From: Mariniphaga sp041687255 | Lineage (GTDB): Bacteria; Bacteroidota; Bacteroidia; Bacteroidales; Prolixibacteraceae | Length of the DNA: 64,000 nt | Assembly (NCBI GenBank): GCA_041687255.1 | Contig: JAWLCL010000007.1 | Coordinates: 124,001-188,000, forward strand | Reading direction: 5' to 3' | Shown here: positions 54,071 to 63,400 of the stretch, piece by piece | Position numbering within the stretch: position 1 is the first letter of the stretch | How the letters are laid out: each line of letters opens with the position of its first letter | The notes under the pieces: model-generated | The model's input: only the letters and a program-made list of their open reading frames with translations | Told to the model about the DNA's origin: nothing | Databases searched by the model: none | Program-made: the position numbers and the translations under genes

Positions 54071-55366
54071 ATGAAAATAAAACATTTAGTTACGATAGTT
54101 GTTTTGGTGTTTTCTTTTTTTATCTCCGGTGCCCAAACCGGTGAAGGAAACTTTTACTATGAGAACGCAGTCTATAATGAAGATATAAAAACTGTTCTGA
54201 TGTATCGTGAGGGTTTTCAGCTTTCCAATCCAATTTGGGAAATGGGTGAGGAGGTACCCCTGGTTTTTAAGTTTGATGACTTGTCGGGCGAAGTAAAAGA
54301 TTACCACTATACAATTGTTCATTGCGATGCCGACTGGAACGAAAGCTTTCTTCTTCAAAGCGATTATCTTGAAGGGTTTTTCGACAACCCGTTAAACGAT
54401 TACGCCTACTCATTCAATACAAGTTTCAACTACGTAAATTATCAGCTTTACCTGCCCAATGAGAATGTAACATTTAAGCTGTCGGGTAATTATGCACTGG
54501 TGGTTTATGAGGGTACCGACAAGGAAAATATAGTGTTAACCAAACGGTTTTACGTTATGGAGCCGCTGGTAGATATAGAAGGCGTTGTGCGAAGAGCTAC
54601 TCTCGATGCTTTTAAAGGGGAAAATCAGGAGGTGGATTTTACTGTTTTTCATGATAAGATTGACATTATTGATCCCCGGCAAGAAGTGAAGGTAGTTATT
54701 CAGCAAAACACCCGTTGGGACAATGCCAAAAAAAATCTCAAGCCACTTTTTATACGTGACGGTTCGCTTGTATATGATTACAACAGGGAAAATGTATTTG
54801 CTGCAGGAAATGAATTCCGCTATTTTGATAACCGTTCCAACAGGGTCAATGGCGAAAGTGTAATGTCAACAGAGTTTCATCGGCCATACTACCATAAAAC
54901 TCTAATGCCTGACGAAGTACGGGTAAACCGCCCATTCTTTCCCTATGAAGAGATGAATGGTGATTATGCAGTTGAAAGCCAGGATCGGGAAGTGGAGGAT
55001 TGTGATACCGAATGCGACTACACCTTTATTCATTTTACCTTGCCTCTTGAATCGATTTTGCTTGGAGGAACAGTCAATGTTTTTGGCGCTCTGAATAACT
55101 GGAATGCAAATAAGAGCAACGAAATGACCTGGAATTTCGAAACCGGTGCCTATGAGTTAACCATGCTGCTGAAACAGGGCTACTACAATTATATTTATGT
55201 GTACGTTCCGCAAGGAGCTGAGATGGCTGACCACACTGCCCTGGAAGGCAGTTTCTGGGAAACCGAAAACGACTATCAGATATTTGTTTATTACAGGGAA
55301 CTTGCCAGCCGCTTCGACCGCCTGATTGGTTACACGCAGCTTAATTCAAGGATAAATACCTATTAA
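54071..55366 (+). CDS. DUF5103 family secreted protein
   Basis: 431 aa from the ATG at 54071 (MKIKHLVTIVVLVFSFFISGAQ), a clear signal peptide. The frame is open from 54035, but that overlaps the promoter. The N-terminal DUF5103 region contains YHYTIVHCDADWNES and NYVNYQLYLPNEN. Around residues 330-400 there is an AMP-binding-like beta-sandwich (GTVNVFGALNNWNANKSNEMTWN) and a YYNYIYVYVPQG strand. The family is widespread in Bacteroidota with no known function. It is divergently transcribed from nqr and upstream of apbE. Confidence 0.88.
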   Translation: MKIKHLVTIVVLVFSFFISGAQTGEGNFYYENAVYNEDIKTVLMYREGFQLSNPIWEMGEEVPLVFKFDDLSGEVKDYHYTIVHCDADWNESFLLQSDYLEGFFDNPLNDYAYSFNTSFNYVNYQLYLPNENVTFKLSGNYALVVYEGTDKENIVLTKRFYVMEPLVDIEGVVRRATLDAFKGENQEVDFTVFHDKIDIIDPRQEVKVVIQQNTRWDNAKKNLKPLFIRDGSLVYDYNRENVFAAGNEFRYFDNRSNRVNGESVMSTEFHRPYYHKTLMPDEVRVNRPFFPYEEMNGDYAVESQDREVEDCDTECDYTFIHFTLPLESILLGGTVNVFGALNNWNANKSNEMTWNFETGAYELTMLLKQGYYNYIYVYVPQGAEMADHTALEGSFWETENDYQIFVYYRELASRFDRLIGYTQLNSRINTY

Positions 55367-55502
55367 AAGTAACTGTTGGGGCGTCTTGGAAGGAAGATCT
55401 TTGACTTGCAAAGTCAAAGTCCCGCGGCCGGCAGTAAAATGAAGCTATTTAAATTTCAAATTGACTTTAGACATAAAAATGAAATCTTCTGAATCATTTT
55501 TC

Positions 55503-55510
55503 TAATTTTG
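55503..55510 (+). promoter_or_regulatory. -7 element of apbE promoter
   Basis: TAATTTTG matches TAnnTTTG, 23 bp before the apbE ATG. No good -33 TTTG was found, so it is tentative. Confidence 0.4.
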
Positions 55511-55533
55511 GCCACCGGATTAACAGTACAACA

Positions 55534-56535
55534 ATGAAACTCCGATTAATTTTTATCTTGCTTTTGGGACTTGGTATGCAAATGTGCAGCAAACCTGCAG
55601 CATATCTGTATAACGAAGGCTTTGTATATGGCACCATATATCATGTTGTTTATGAGCATCCGGAGGGGAAAGACCTGCACGATGAGATCAAAGAAGAGCT
55701 CAATCGTTACAACAAGATTTTTTCTACATACGATTCCACATCAGTAATATCAAAAGTTAACAACAATAAGCCTGTTAAGCTTCCTGATCTGTTTGTGGAA
55801 TGCTTTCAGCGGTCGATGGAGATTTCTGAAATTACCGGTGGAGCTTTCGACATTACAGCAGGACCAATGGTAAATGCCTGGGGTTTTGGACCTGAAAAAA
55901 GAAGCAGGATGTCTCCTGAGAAAATTGACAGTCTAAAGGAAATAACCGGTTATCAAAAGGTAAGACTTCAGGATGGTATGATTATTAAAGAAAATCCTCA
56001 CATGAAGCTCGATATGAGTGCAGTGGCAAAAGGGTTTACCTGCGATTTGATTGGCCGGTTTCTTGCGGAAAAAGGCTGTGAAAATTACATGGTGGAAATC
56101 GGAGGGGAAGTGGTTGCAAAGGGAATAAATGAAAAGGGACGTATATGGAGCATTGGCATCAGCAAGCCTGAAGAATCGGCATTTTTTGCCTCCAGTGACA
56201 TCCAGGCAGTGGTAAAGCTTCCTGAAAATGCCCTGGCTACTTCAGGAAACTATCGCAACTTTTATATCGAAGATGGTATTAGATATGCACATACCATAGA
56301 TCCTAAAACCGGATATCCCGTTCAGCACAGCCTGCTAAGCTCTACTGTTCTGGCTGATAATTGCATGGATGCCGATGCCTTTGCAACAGCATTTATGGTT
56401 TTAGGACTTGAACGCTCAATTGAAATTGCCGATAATTACCCTTCATTAAAAGTATACTTTATTTATTCCGGTGAAGGAGAAGAAAATAGGGTATATTTGT
56501 CGGAGGGGTTTAAAGAACACCTCCCTGAAGAATAA
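55534..56535 (+). CDS. apbE: FAD:protein FMN transferase (ApbE)
   Basis: 333 aa lipoprotein (lipobox MQMC, Cys18). Motifs: YNKIFSTYDSTSVISKVN, GGAFDITAGPMVNAWGFG, KLDMSAVAKGFTCDLI, VEIGGEVVAKG, ATSGNYRNF, HTIDPKTGYPV and DADAFATAF with Asp metal ligands. It transfers FMN from FAD to Thr of exported flavoproteins and is needed for NqrB and NqrC maturation. It is near the nqr operon but on the opposite strand. A second candidate substrate is the protein encoded at 9117-10220. Confidence 0.96.
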   Translation: MKLRLIFILLLGLGMQMCSKPAAYLYNEGFVYGTIYHVVYEHPEGKDLHDEIKEELNRYNKIFSTYDSTSVISKVNNNKPVKLPDLFVECFQRSMEISEITGGAFDITAGPMVNAWGFGPEKRSRMSPEKIDSLKEITGYQKVRLQDGMIIKENPHMKLDMSAVAKGFTCDLIGRFLAEKGCENYMVEIGGEVVAKGINEKGRIWSIGISKPEESAFFASSDIQAVVKLPENALATSGNYRNFYIEDGIRYAHTIDPKTGYPVQHSLLSSTVLADNCMDADAFATAFMVLGLERSIEIADNYPSLKVYFIYSGEGEENRVYLSEGFKEHLPEE

Positions 56536-56548
56536 ACAATCCATCTGT

Positions 56549-56791
56549 TTAGTGCTTGTCAACACCAACAAACCGGATATTTTTGAAATCAACTTTACGG
56601 GCTAATTCTGCCTGCTCGATCTTATCCTGTGTTTTGGCACATGGAATCCCCTGTCTTTTCAGGTAAGAATTTCCGCCAACATGAGTGTTTGGAAATTTTC
56701 CTCCCTTTTTAAATAATATTTGAAGGGCAAGTCCTGCGAATGCTATCGCAACCAAAGTAACTGCGAGTAATATAATGACAATAAATTCCAT
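56549..56791 (-). CDS. Small conserved membrane protein, possible NQR maturation factor
   Basis: 80 aa. One N-terminal membrane helix (residues about 3-28), then a cytoplasmic tail with GKFPNTHVGGNSYLKRQGIPC, a single Cys, and an acidic/basic helix. I recall similar short proteins next to apbE and nqr in other Bacteroidota. The arrangement (one helix plus Cys-containing tail) is like NqrM (DUF539), which helps load iron-sulfur clusters in NQR of other phyla. However, NqrM has more cysteines and no detectable sequence match was seen. Convergent with apbE, 13 bp between stops. Confidence 0.7.
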   Translation of the reverse strand: MEFIVIILLAVTLVAIAFAGLALQILFKKGGKFPNTHVGGNSYLKRQGIPCAKTQDKIEQAELARKVDFKNIRFVGVDKH

Positions 56792-56957
56792 TTTTTTATT
56801 CTTTATTCAGACAACAAAATTACATCTTTCCATTTAATCTTATCAAAAAATGTACCCTGTTTGTCGTTTATTTAATAAAGTTGGTCTAAAATATTCACAG
56901 GAATACTTTCAATGCGCGGGTTTTTATTAATTTTAATCAAACTTTTAGTTACAGGTT

Positions 56958-57335
56958 ATGGAAAAACATATCAATATTGTAGCCGCTCTTCACATAGCAT
57001 TAAGCATTTTGGGAATTATTGCCGGGGTTTCCATGTTTTTTATATTAAATCTTATTGGTGATTTTTCACAGGATCGCGAGGCACAGTTCATTTTGTCGAT
57101 TATTGCCCGTGTGATGGTTGGATTCCTGGTATTCCTGAGTATACCGGGTCTTATTGCCGGCATCGGGTTGTTCAAAAGGAAAGAATGGGCACGGATTCTG
57201 ACCCTTATAATATCGGTTATATCATTGTTGAACTTTCCATTGGGAACTGCTGTTGGAGTATATTCAATATGGGCGCTTGTGCAGCCCGAGGTTGTGGACC
57301 ATTTTAAAATGCAAAACAGTGGCAGTTCAGTTTGA
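56958..57335 (+). CDS. Small integral membrane protein of unknown function
   Basis: 125 aa with about four hydrophobic segments (near residues 8-33, 44-70, 78-100 and a weaker C-terminal one). The stretch PGLIAGIGLFKRKEWARILTL resembles the repeated motif of small bacterial membrane proteins of the DUF4064/DUF2127 kind. Function unknown. Its last 17 bases overlap the start of the acylphosphatase gene, so the two are probably translationally coupled. Confidence 0.7.
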   Translation: MEKHINIVAALHIALSILGIIAGVSMFFILNLIGDFSQDREAQFILSIIARVMVGFLVFLSIPGLIAGIGLFKRKEWARILTLIISVISLLNFPLGTAVGVYSIWALVQPEVVDHFKMQNSGSSV

Positions 57336-57594
57336 AATTAAAATAACCGGAAGGGTTCAGGGGGTCGGATTTCGGTATTTTGTGCAGAAAAAAGCAGAAG
57401 AGTCGAACATTAATGGCTGGGTAAAGAACATGCCCGATGGCAGTGTAGTGGTTATGGCACAAGGGGATGAAACCGACATGAATGCTTTTATCGATTACCT
57501 GCGAATCGGCCCAACCATGGCTAAGGTGCATCATGTTTCCAAAAACAAAATGCCCGAACTTGAGCAGTTCAGCAGTTTCCAGGTGAAGTATTAA
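57319..57594 (+). CDS. acyP: Acylphosphatase
   Basis: 91 aa from a GTG at 57319, which gives the usual family length. An ATG at 57253 in the same frame would add an unlikely Cys- and Arg-rich extension within the upstream gene. Motifs GRVQGVGFRYFV (catalytic Arg) and GWVKNMPDGSVVV (catalytic Asn) are both present. It hydrolyses acyl phosphates such as carbamoyl or acetyl phosphate in the cytosol. Overlaps the previous gene by 17 bp. Confidence 0.93.
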   Translation: MAVQFEIKITGRVQGVGFRYFVQKKAEESNINGWVKNMPDGSVVVMAQGDETDMNAFIDYLRIGPTMAKVHHVSKNKMPELEQFSSFQVKY

Positions 57595-57686
57595 TTTCGC
57601 TTTTTCGTAGTGGAACACATCATTAGAGCTTCTTCTTACCTTTGACCGGGCAGTAAACTGTAGAAAAATTTAAAAGAAATCAGAAA

Positions 57687-59123
57687 ATGACAAACTATCA
57701 CCTCACTCCTGAACAGTTCAGGGAGCAAGGCAAAAAGCTTATTGACTGGATTGCCGATTACTATGAGAATATAGAACAATTTCCTGTTCTGGCCCAGGTG
57801 AAACCCGGAGAAATAAAAGCTTCGCTGCCTGAAGACCCACCGCAAAAAGGCGAACCTTTTGATGCTGTAATGTACGACCTGAATGAAAAGATTATGCGTG
57901 GCATTACACATTGGCAGTCTCCCAATTTTTTTGCCTATTTTCCGTCAAATACATCCTTCCCTTCTATAATGGGCGATTTGGTTTCTTCAGGATTGGGTGT
58001 GCAGGGGATGATTTGGGCAACCAGCCCTGCCGCCACAGAACTCGAGACCCTGGTGGTTGACTGGCTGGCCAGAATGATGGAGCTTCCTGAACAATTTCAT
58101 TCCTCTTCAGCAGGTGGCGGGGTCATTCAGGATACTGCTTCTACATCGGCATTAACTGCTGTTATTGCTGCCAGAGAACGGGCAACAAAACTGGAATCAA
58201 ACCAAAAAGGAGTAAAGCAAAATCTTATAGCTTATGTTTCTTCACAGACGCATTCATCATTGGAAAAAGCCGTCAAAATGGCCGGAATTGGAAGTGACAA
58301 CCTTCGGATAATTGAAGTTGATGAACAATTTGCAATGAAGCCTGAAGTACTGGAACAACAGATAAAAGAAGATAAAGCAAACGGTTTTCTGCCTTTTTTT
58401 GTTTGTGCTACGTTGGGAACTACTTCTTCAAATGCTATGGATCCCCTGCGAAAGATTGGAGAAATCTGCCGCAATAATAATTTATGGCTTCATGTTGATG
58501 CTGCCATGGCGGGAACGGCCATGCTTTGCCCTGAATACCGGCATTTTATGGACGGTGTGGAGCTGTCCGACAGTTTTTCGTTTAATCCGCATAAATGGAT
58601 GTTCACCAATTTCGATTGCGATGTTTTTTGGGTGGCAGACCGTAGGGAACTGATTAATACCTTTTCAATATTACCGGAATACTTAAGGAATAAAGCAACC
58701 GAATCGGGCGAAGTGTTTGACTATCGCGACTGGCATGTGCAGTTAGGCAGGCGCTTCCGTGCCTTAAAGCTGTGGTTTGTTATCCGGCATTATGGAGTGG
58801 AAGGTTTACAGTTTCACGTGCGTAAACATGTAAAGCTGGCACAGCAGTTTGCCCAATGGGTGGAAACCTCAAAAGAGTTTGAACTGGTGGTAAAACCTCC
58901 TCTTAACCTGGTATGTTTTCGCTATGTAGGAGACGATGATTTTAACCTGATGCTGATGAATAGAGTAAATGAATCAGGCAAAGCTTTTTTTACACACACC
59001 AAACTGAACGATCGAATCGTTTTACGCATGAGCATTGGTCAGACACATACCGAAGAAAAGCATGTGAAGCAGACCTGGGACCTGATTCAAAAAACTGCTG
59101 CTGAATTAAACAGGGAGGTATGA
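57687..59123 (+). CDS. PLP-dependent aromatic-L-amino-acid-type decarboxylase
   Basis: 478 aa of group II decarboxylase type. The N-terminal region has HWQSPNFFAYFPSNTSFPS, a motif of aromatic amino acid decarboxylases. The PLP site shows LHVDAAMAGTA (Asp) and SFNPHKWMFTNFDC, where the Lys forms the Schiff base. The C-terminal LRMSIGQTHTE is also typical. It probably converts tyrosine, DOPA, tryptophan or phenylalanine to amines; the exact substrate cannot be told. Start at the ATG at 57687, about 90 bp after acylphosphatase. Single gene followed by a repeat-rich gap. Confidence 0.9.
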   Translation: MTNYHLTPEQFREQGKKLIDWIADYYENIEQFPVLAQVKPGEIKASLPEDPPQKGEPFDAVMYDLNEKIMRGITHWQSPNFFAYFPSNTSFPSIMGDLVSSGLGVQGMIWATSPAATELETLVVDWLARMMELPEQFHSSSAGGGVIQDTASTSALTAVIAARERATKLESNQKGVKQNLIAYVSSQTHSSLEKAVKMAGIGSDNLRIIEVDEQFAMKPEVLEQQIKEDKANGFLPFFVCATLGTTSSNAMDPLRKIGEICRNNNLWLHVDAAMAGTAMLCPEYRHFMDGVELSDSFSFNPHKWMFTNFDCDVFWVADRRELINTFSILPEYLRNKATESGEVFDYRDWHVQLGRRFRALKLWFVIRHYGVEGLQFHVRKHVKLAQQFAQWVETSKEFELVVKPPLNLVCFRYVGDDDFNLMLMNRVNESGKAFFTHTKLNDRIVLRMSIGQTHTEEKHVKQTWDLIQKTAAELNREV

Positions 59124-59854
59124 AAACAGAATAATATTGCACAGAGCATAGAGCATGGAGCATGGAGCATGGAGCACAGAGCCTGGAGCATAGCATTTAT
59201 ACTGAGGGATTGAAGTCACAAAACAACTTCTCCCTCCTGACCTTTTTTCCATGCATCTTCTTGCAGTTCAAGGTTCCGGATTCAAAGTTTCCTGGCTACA
59301 GGCAGGCAGGCGGGTTCCCAGCCCCCGAGAGTCGGATTTTCCCAAATCCGACACTTTCCCTTTGTAAACCTTTCGGTTTAATCTCTCCTAATAACCAGTG
59401 ACAGTTATTATCAACCTTATTTTTCTTAACTTTATTTTCCTAAACCAATCTCAGTAGCAGGCCTTCCCCTCAAAATCCCTGTCGATGAGCAGGAAAATTT
59501 TGCCTTAAGAATAACAGTTTCATGTTCAAAGTTCCGAATTCCAGGGTTCGGGGTTCCAGGTTCGGGGTTCCAGGGTCCGAATTCCAGATTCCGGGGCCCC
59601 TGCTGCAGGAGTCGAATACAACCTTATTTTTCTTAAACCTTATTTTCAAAAACAACCTAAGTAGCATGCCCTCACCTCAAAATCCCGCTCGTTGAGCAGG
59701 GCTACGACCTGGTTAAATGAAGGCATAATGTGAAATAAAATGTAACTGAAATCAAGGGATTGAAGTTTTATTTATATCATTGTCGACTCATGATTTCGTG
59801 AGGTTGTCAAATATTGTTACTTTTGATAAAATGTAAAAAGTGAAGGGAGAATTT
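59124..59854. repeat. Repeat-rich 0.7-kb intergenic region
   Basis: No gene seen. From left to right: a minisatellite of 7-bp units (GGAGCAT and variants) at 59138-59196; a 9-bp perfect hairpin at 59331-59352 (GTCGGATTT/AAATCCGAC); a degenerate GGGTTCCAG/TTCGGGG tract at 59530-59600; and an imperfect direct duplication of about 82 bp, copy 1 at 59411-59493 and copy 2 at 59619-59700 (both CAACCTTATTTTTCTTAA... to GAGCAGG). This resembles the degenerate intergenic repeats found in some Bacteroidia. Confidence 0.6.
59818..59825 (+). promoter_or_regulatory. -7 element before secreted 180-aa protein gene
   Basis: TACTTTTG matches TAnnTTTG. TTTC (59794-59797) 20 nt earlier is an imperfect -33. It supports the downstream start at 59855 rather than 59840. 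Confidence 0.45.
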
Positions 59855-60394
59855 GTGAAGAAATGGATGTACATATTATTTTTAATTTGTAGTCTTGGAG
59901 CAGGCGGACAGGAGCTTGTTTTGCCTGAGCTTGAGGAAAATGACAGCCTGCAATTAAAGATGGAAAGGGATCTTATGTACCGGCAGCTGATGACAGGTTC
60001 GGTAGTAGGTGGTGACCTGGCTCTGCCGTTTCAGATGCCGGAAATTGATTTTAATGCCGGAATTGCTAAACGCTGGTCGTTTGATTCTTCAGAACTTTTT
60101 TCAAATCAGCTGCAGGTGAATGAATATTTTTCGCCCTACCCGGGATTAGCGGCATCGCCTTTCCTGCGAAATGGTTCGGTATTCAGCAGCGCTGCCTATA
60201 AGATAAATGACCGTTTCACAATGGGAGGGTACAGCTTTGGAGCCAATTCTGTTTTCACCGCACCATTACCCAATCAGGGCCTTAACAATTATGATGTGCG
60301 TGGTTCCACCATGTTTATGCAGTATAAGGTGTCCAAAAATTTCAAGATAGAAACCCGTGTTAATGTCACCCAGAGACCTGGTCCCGGTTTTTAG
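59855..60394 (+). CDS. Secreted protein of unknown function
   Basis: 179 aa from a GTG at 59855 preceded by AGGGAGA (59844-59850), an unusually good Shine-Dalgarno match; an upstream GTG at 59840 would lie within the expected 5' leader. Signal peptide VKKWMYILFLICSLGAGGQ. The mature part has a Pro- and Leu-rich start, then beta-strand segments with Gly/Ser (NGSVFSSAAYKINDRFTMGGYSFGANS in part), suggesting a small outer-membrane or surface beta-barrel fragment. No family recognised; about 80 bp upstream of the helicase-nuclease gene. Confidence 0.65.
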   Translation: MKKWMYILFLICSLGAGGQELVLPELEENDSLQLKMERDLMYRQLMTGSVVGGDLALPFQMPEIDFNAGIAKRWSFDSSELFSNQLQVNEYFSPYPGLAASPFLRNGSVFSSAAYKINDRFTMGGYSFGANSVFTAPLPNQGLNNYDVRGSTMFMQYKVSKNFKIETRVNVTQRPGPGF

Positions 60395-60471
60395 TGCCGG
60401 GTGCCGGAAGGTATAAATCGTATTTGAAACTGCTATAAACTTTAAACATAAAACTTTAAACTAATTCCTTC

Positions 60472-63400
60472 ATGTTAACAGTCTACAAGGCTTCGGCCGG
60501 CTCTGGGAAAACATTTCAACTGGTTGCAGAATACCTGAAACTCCTGCTCGTAAATCCTTACAATTACACGCAAATTTTGGCTGTAACGTTTACCAATAAA
60601 GCCACAACTGAAATGAAGAGCCGCATTATGGAGCAGTTGTATCAGTTGGCCAGGGGAGGCGATTCCGCATATCTGCCCCTGCTGAAAGAAGATTTATCGC
60701 TTGAAGAAAACTTTATCAGGCACAGGTCACAACTGGCTTTAAAAAATATTCTTCACGATTACAGCCGGTTTTCAGTTAGTACAATTGATTCATTCACTCA
60801 GCGCATAATTAAAGCATTTAACAGGGAAATGGGTATATCGCCTCATTTTGTGCTTGAGCTTGATAACGATCTTGTTCTTGAAGAAGCTGTTGATCGGTTG
60901 TTGGCCAGGGTGGACACCGATAAACAGCTAAGAAAATGGCTGGTCGATTTTAGCCGTGAGAAAATAGTGGAAAACCGCAGCCAGCATATTGAAGCCGATA
61001 TAAAAAACCTTGGAAAAGAACTGTTCATGGAAAAGTTCCAGGTGTTTTTTCCGGATAATAATGAAACTGTTTATACACGTGAGAACCTGGATGATTTCAG
61101 GAAACAGCTTGAAAAGATTACGGCGGTTTTTGAAAATACGTTGAAGTCGAAAGCTCTGGTGTGTATGCAGCTTATTGAAGCCCGTGGTTTTTCTGTCGAT
61201 GATTTCTCTTATAAATCAACCGGAGTAGCAGGTTACTTGATGCAGCTGTCGGAAAAGAATATTCGGGAACCCGGTGCCAGGGCAATACAGGCAGCAGAAT
61301 CAACTGAAAAATGGTTTGCTAAAAATCATGCTCAAAAGGAACAGCTAGGCTCTTTGGTAGAGGAACATTTACAGCCTTTACTGAATGAGATAATCTCCTA
61401 CTACAACAACAATAAAATTGCCTGGCAATCAGCATGCGAAGTGATAAAGCAGCTGAGGATACTTGGTATACTGACGGACCTGAAGGAAGAAATAAGGCTG
61501 CTTTTACAGGAGAAAGGAATTCTTCAGCTTTCCGACTCCAACCTTCTGCTTAGCAAGATTATTGGAGGCAGCGATTCACCTTTTATTTATGAAAAAATAG
61601 GAAATCGCTACAGTTATTACATGATTGATGAATTCCAGGATACTTCTTTACTGCAATGGAAAAATTTTAAGCCGTTGGTGTCGAATGCCTTGTCGGAAGG
61701 AAATCCCACCCTTTTGGTAGGTGATGTAAAACAATCGATCTACCGTTGGCGAAACAGCGATTGGAATATACTTGCCAGCCGTATAGAAACCGATTTTCCG
61801 CTGCATCCGCCTCAAACAGTTTCCCTCCAAAAGAACTGGCGCAGCCGGAAAAATATAATCGATTTCAACAATGCCGTTGTGGGCGCTTTAAAAAAAACTT
61901 TTGAAGAGCATCTTTTCAGTGAATTTGAGGAAGGTAGTTATCTTGAGAAGTTTCGTAATGTTTATCTTGAGTTTCTTCAGGAGCCCGGAAACCTGTCGGG
62001 CGAAGCAAGCGGGATGACCGAAGTAACTTTTCTGGAGGAAGAGGATTTCGAAGAGTCATCTGCCCGGCTTCTGGTTGAGCAGGTAAAAAAAATGCAGGAC
62101 AGAGGCCTTAAAGCTTCCGGCACGGCCATTCTTGTCAGGAAAAAAGATGAAGGGGCTCTGATAGTGGAAACATTTATGGATGCGGCCAGGCAGGAGGAGA
62201 ATGCCGGATATAATCTGTCGGTTCTTTCGAATGAATCATTGTTTCTGTATGCTTCCCGCGGTGTTAATTTTGTTATCCTTGTGGTAGAACTTTTGACCGA
62301 CCCTGAAGGTGTCGTTCAAAAAACTGCGTTATTACATCTTTGGTTGTCGTGGTTGAAACCTTTGCAGCAAAAAAAGGCAGCTGGTGAAGAAGAGCTGCCG
62401 GAACAAGAAAAAGCTGAAGCCTGGCTTAAGGAAAAGGATTTTGAATCTTGTTTTGAATCCGAGCTGGGAGAGAGGATCCAATGGATTAAGGAAAAAGTAT
62501 CCCTGTCTTCCCTTGATGAAACTGTAATGCAGATTTGTAATTCCTTTGGATTGTTTGATGTAAAAAGTGAGCTGCCTTATTTGCAGACGCTTATTGATAA
62601 GGCTGCCGAAATAAAAATCTCACTTTCCAACGACTTGTCAAATTTTCTTTTCTGGTGGAATACCAAAGGTTCACGCACTTCAGTGAATGTTAATGAGGAG
62701 TTGGATTCTATCCGGCTTCTTACCATTCATAAGGCAAAAGGACTGGAATTTGAAGCCGTATTGCTGCCCTCCTTTAATTTCGACAGTTCATGGGTAGGAA
62801 ACCAGGCGCCTATGTTGTGGTGCGAGGCCGACATTGAACCTTTCAACCGGTTTCCGCTGTTGCCTGTCAGAGCAGGCTCCCGTTTGGCAGGTACCATTTT
62901 TCGAGAAGATTACCTGGAAGAAAAACTCAGCAGTTTGATTGATTCACTGAACCTCGTTTATGTGGCTTTTACCCGGGCAAAATCGGTCTTATACATAAAT
63001 TGTAAACAGCTTCCGCAGAATAAGAATAATGACCAGAGAACGACTATCAATGCATTGCTGAAAACTTCGCTTGACAGGATGAACCTCTCAGCACCGTTTG
63101 CTGGTTGCTGGAATCCGGAAAAAACAATTTTCACTTTTGGAAAGTTGCCTGCATTTAGTCCTGTTCAAAAAGATGAAAACAATAATGTTCTTTTGAAGTA
63201 CCATTTCCATGATTTCAGTAAACGCTTAGGTCTGCGCCTCAACAGTGAAGAATTTTTAATAGCAGGTAAAGAAAGCCGATCGGTTAAAAATAAGGGTAAA
63301 CTGGTGCACGATATCCTTTCTTCTGTGATTGTGGAAGCTGATGTTGAAAAAGCATGTAATCAGGCGCTAAATGCAGGAAGTATAACCGCAGCTGAGCGGG

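Noticed and set aside
55400..55418. TTTGACTT-GCA-AAGTCAAA hairpin after the DUF5103 gene
   Set aside because: The 8-bp stem has a 3-nt loop and no U-run after it, so terminator function is not supported. The start of apbE is more than 100 bp away, so no regulatory role could be argued.
59138..59196. Short tandem repeats resembling a CRISPR array
   Set aside because: Units are about 7 bp, directly abutting and degenerate with no spacers, and no cas genes are present. It is a minisatellite.
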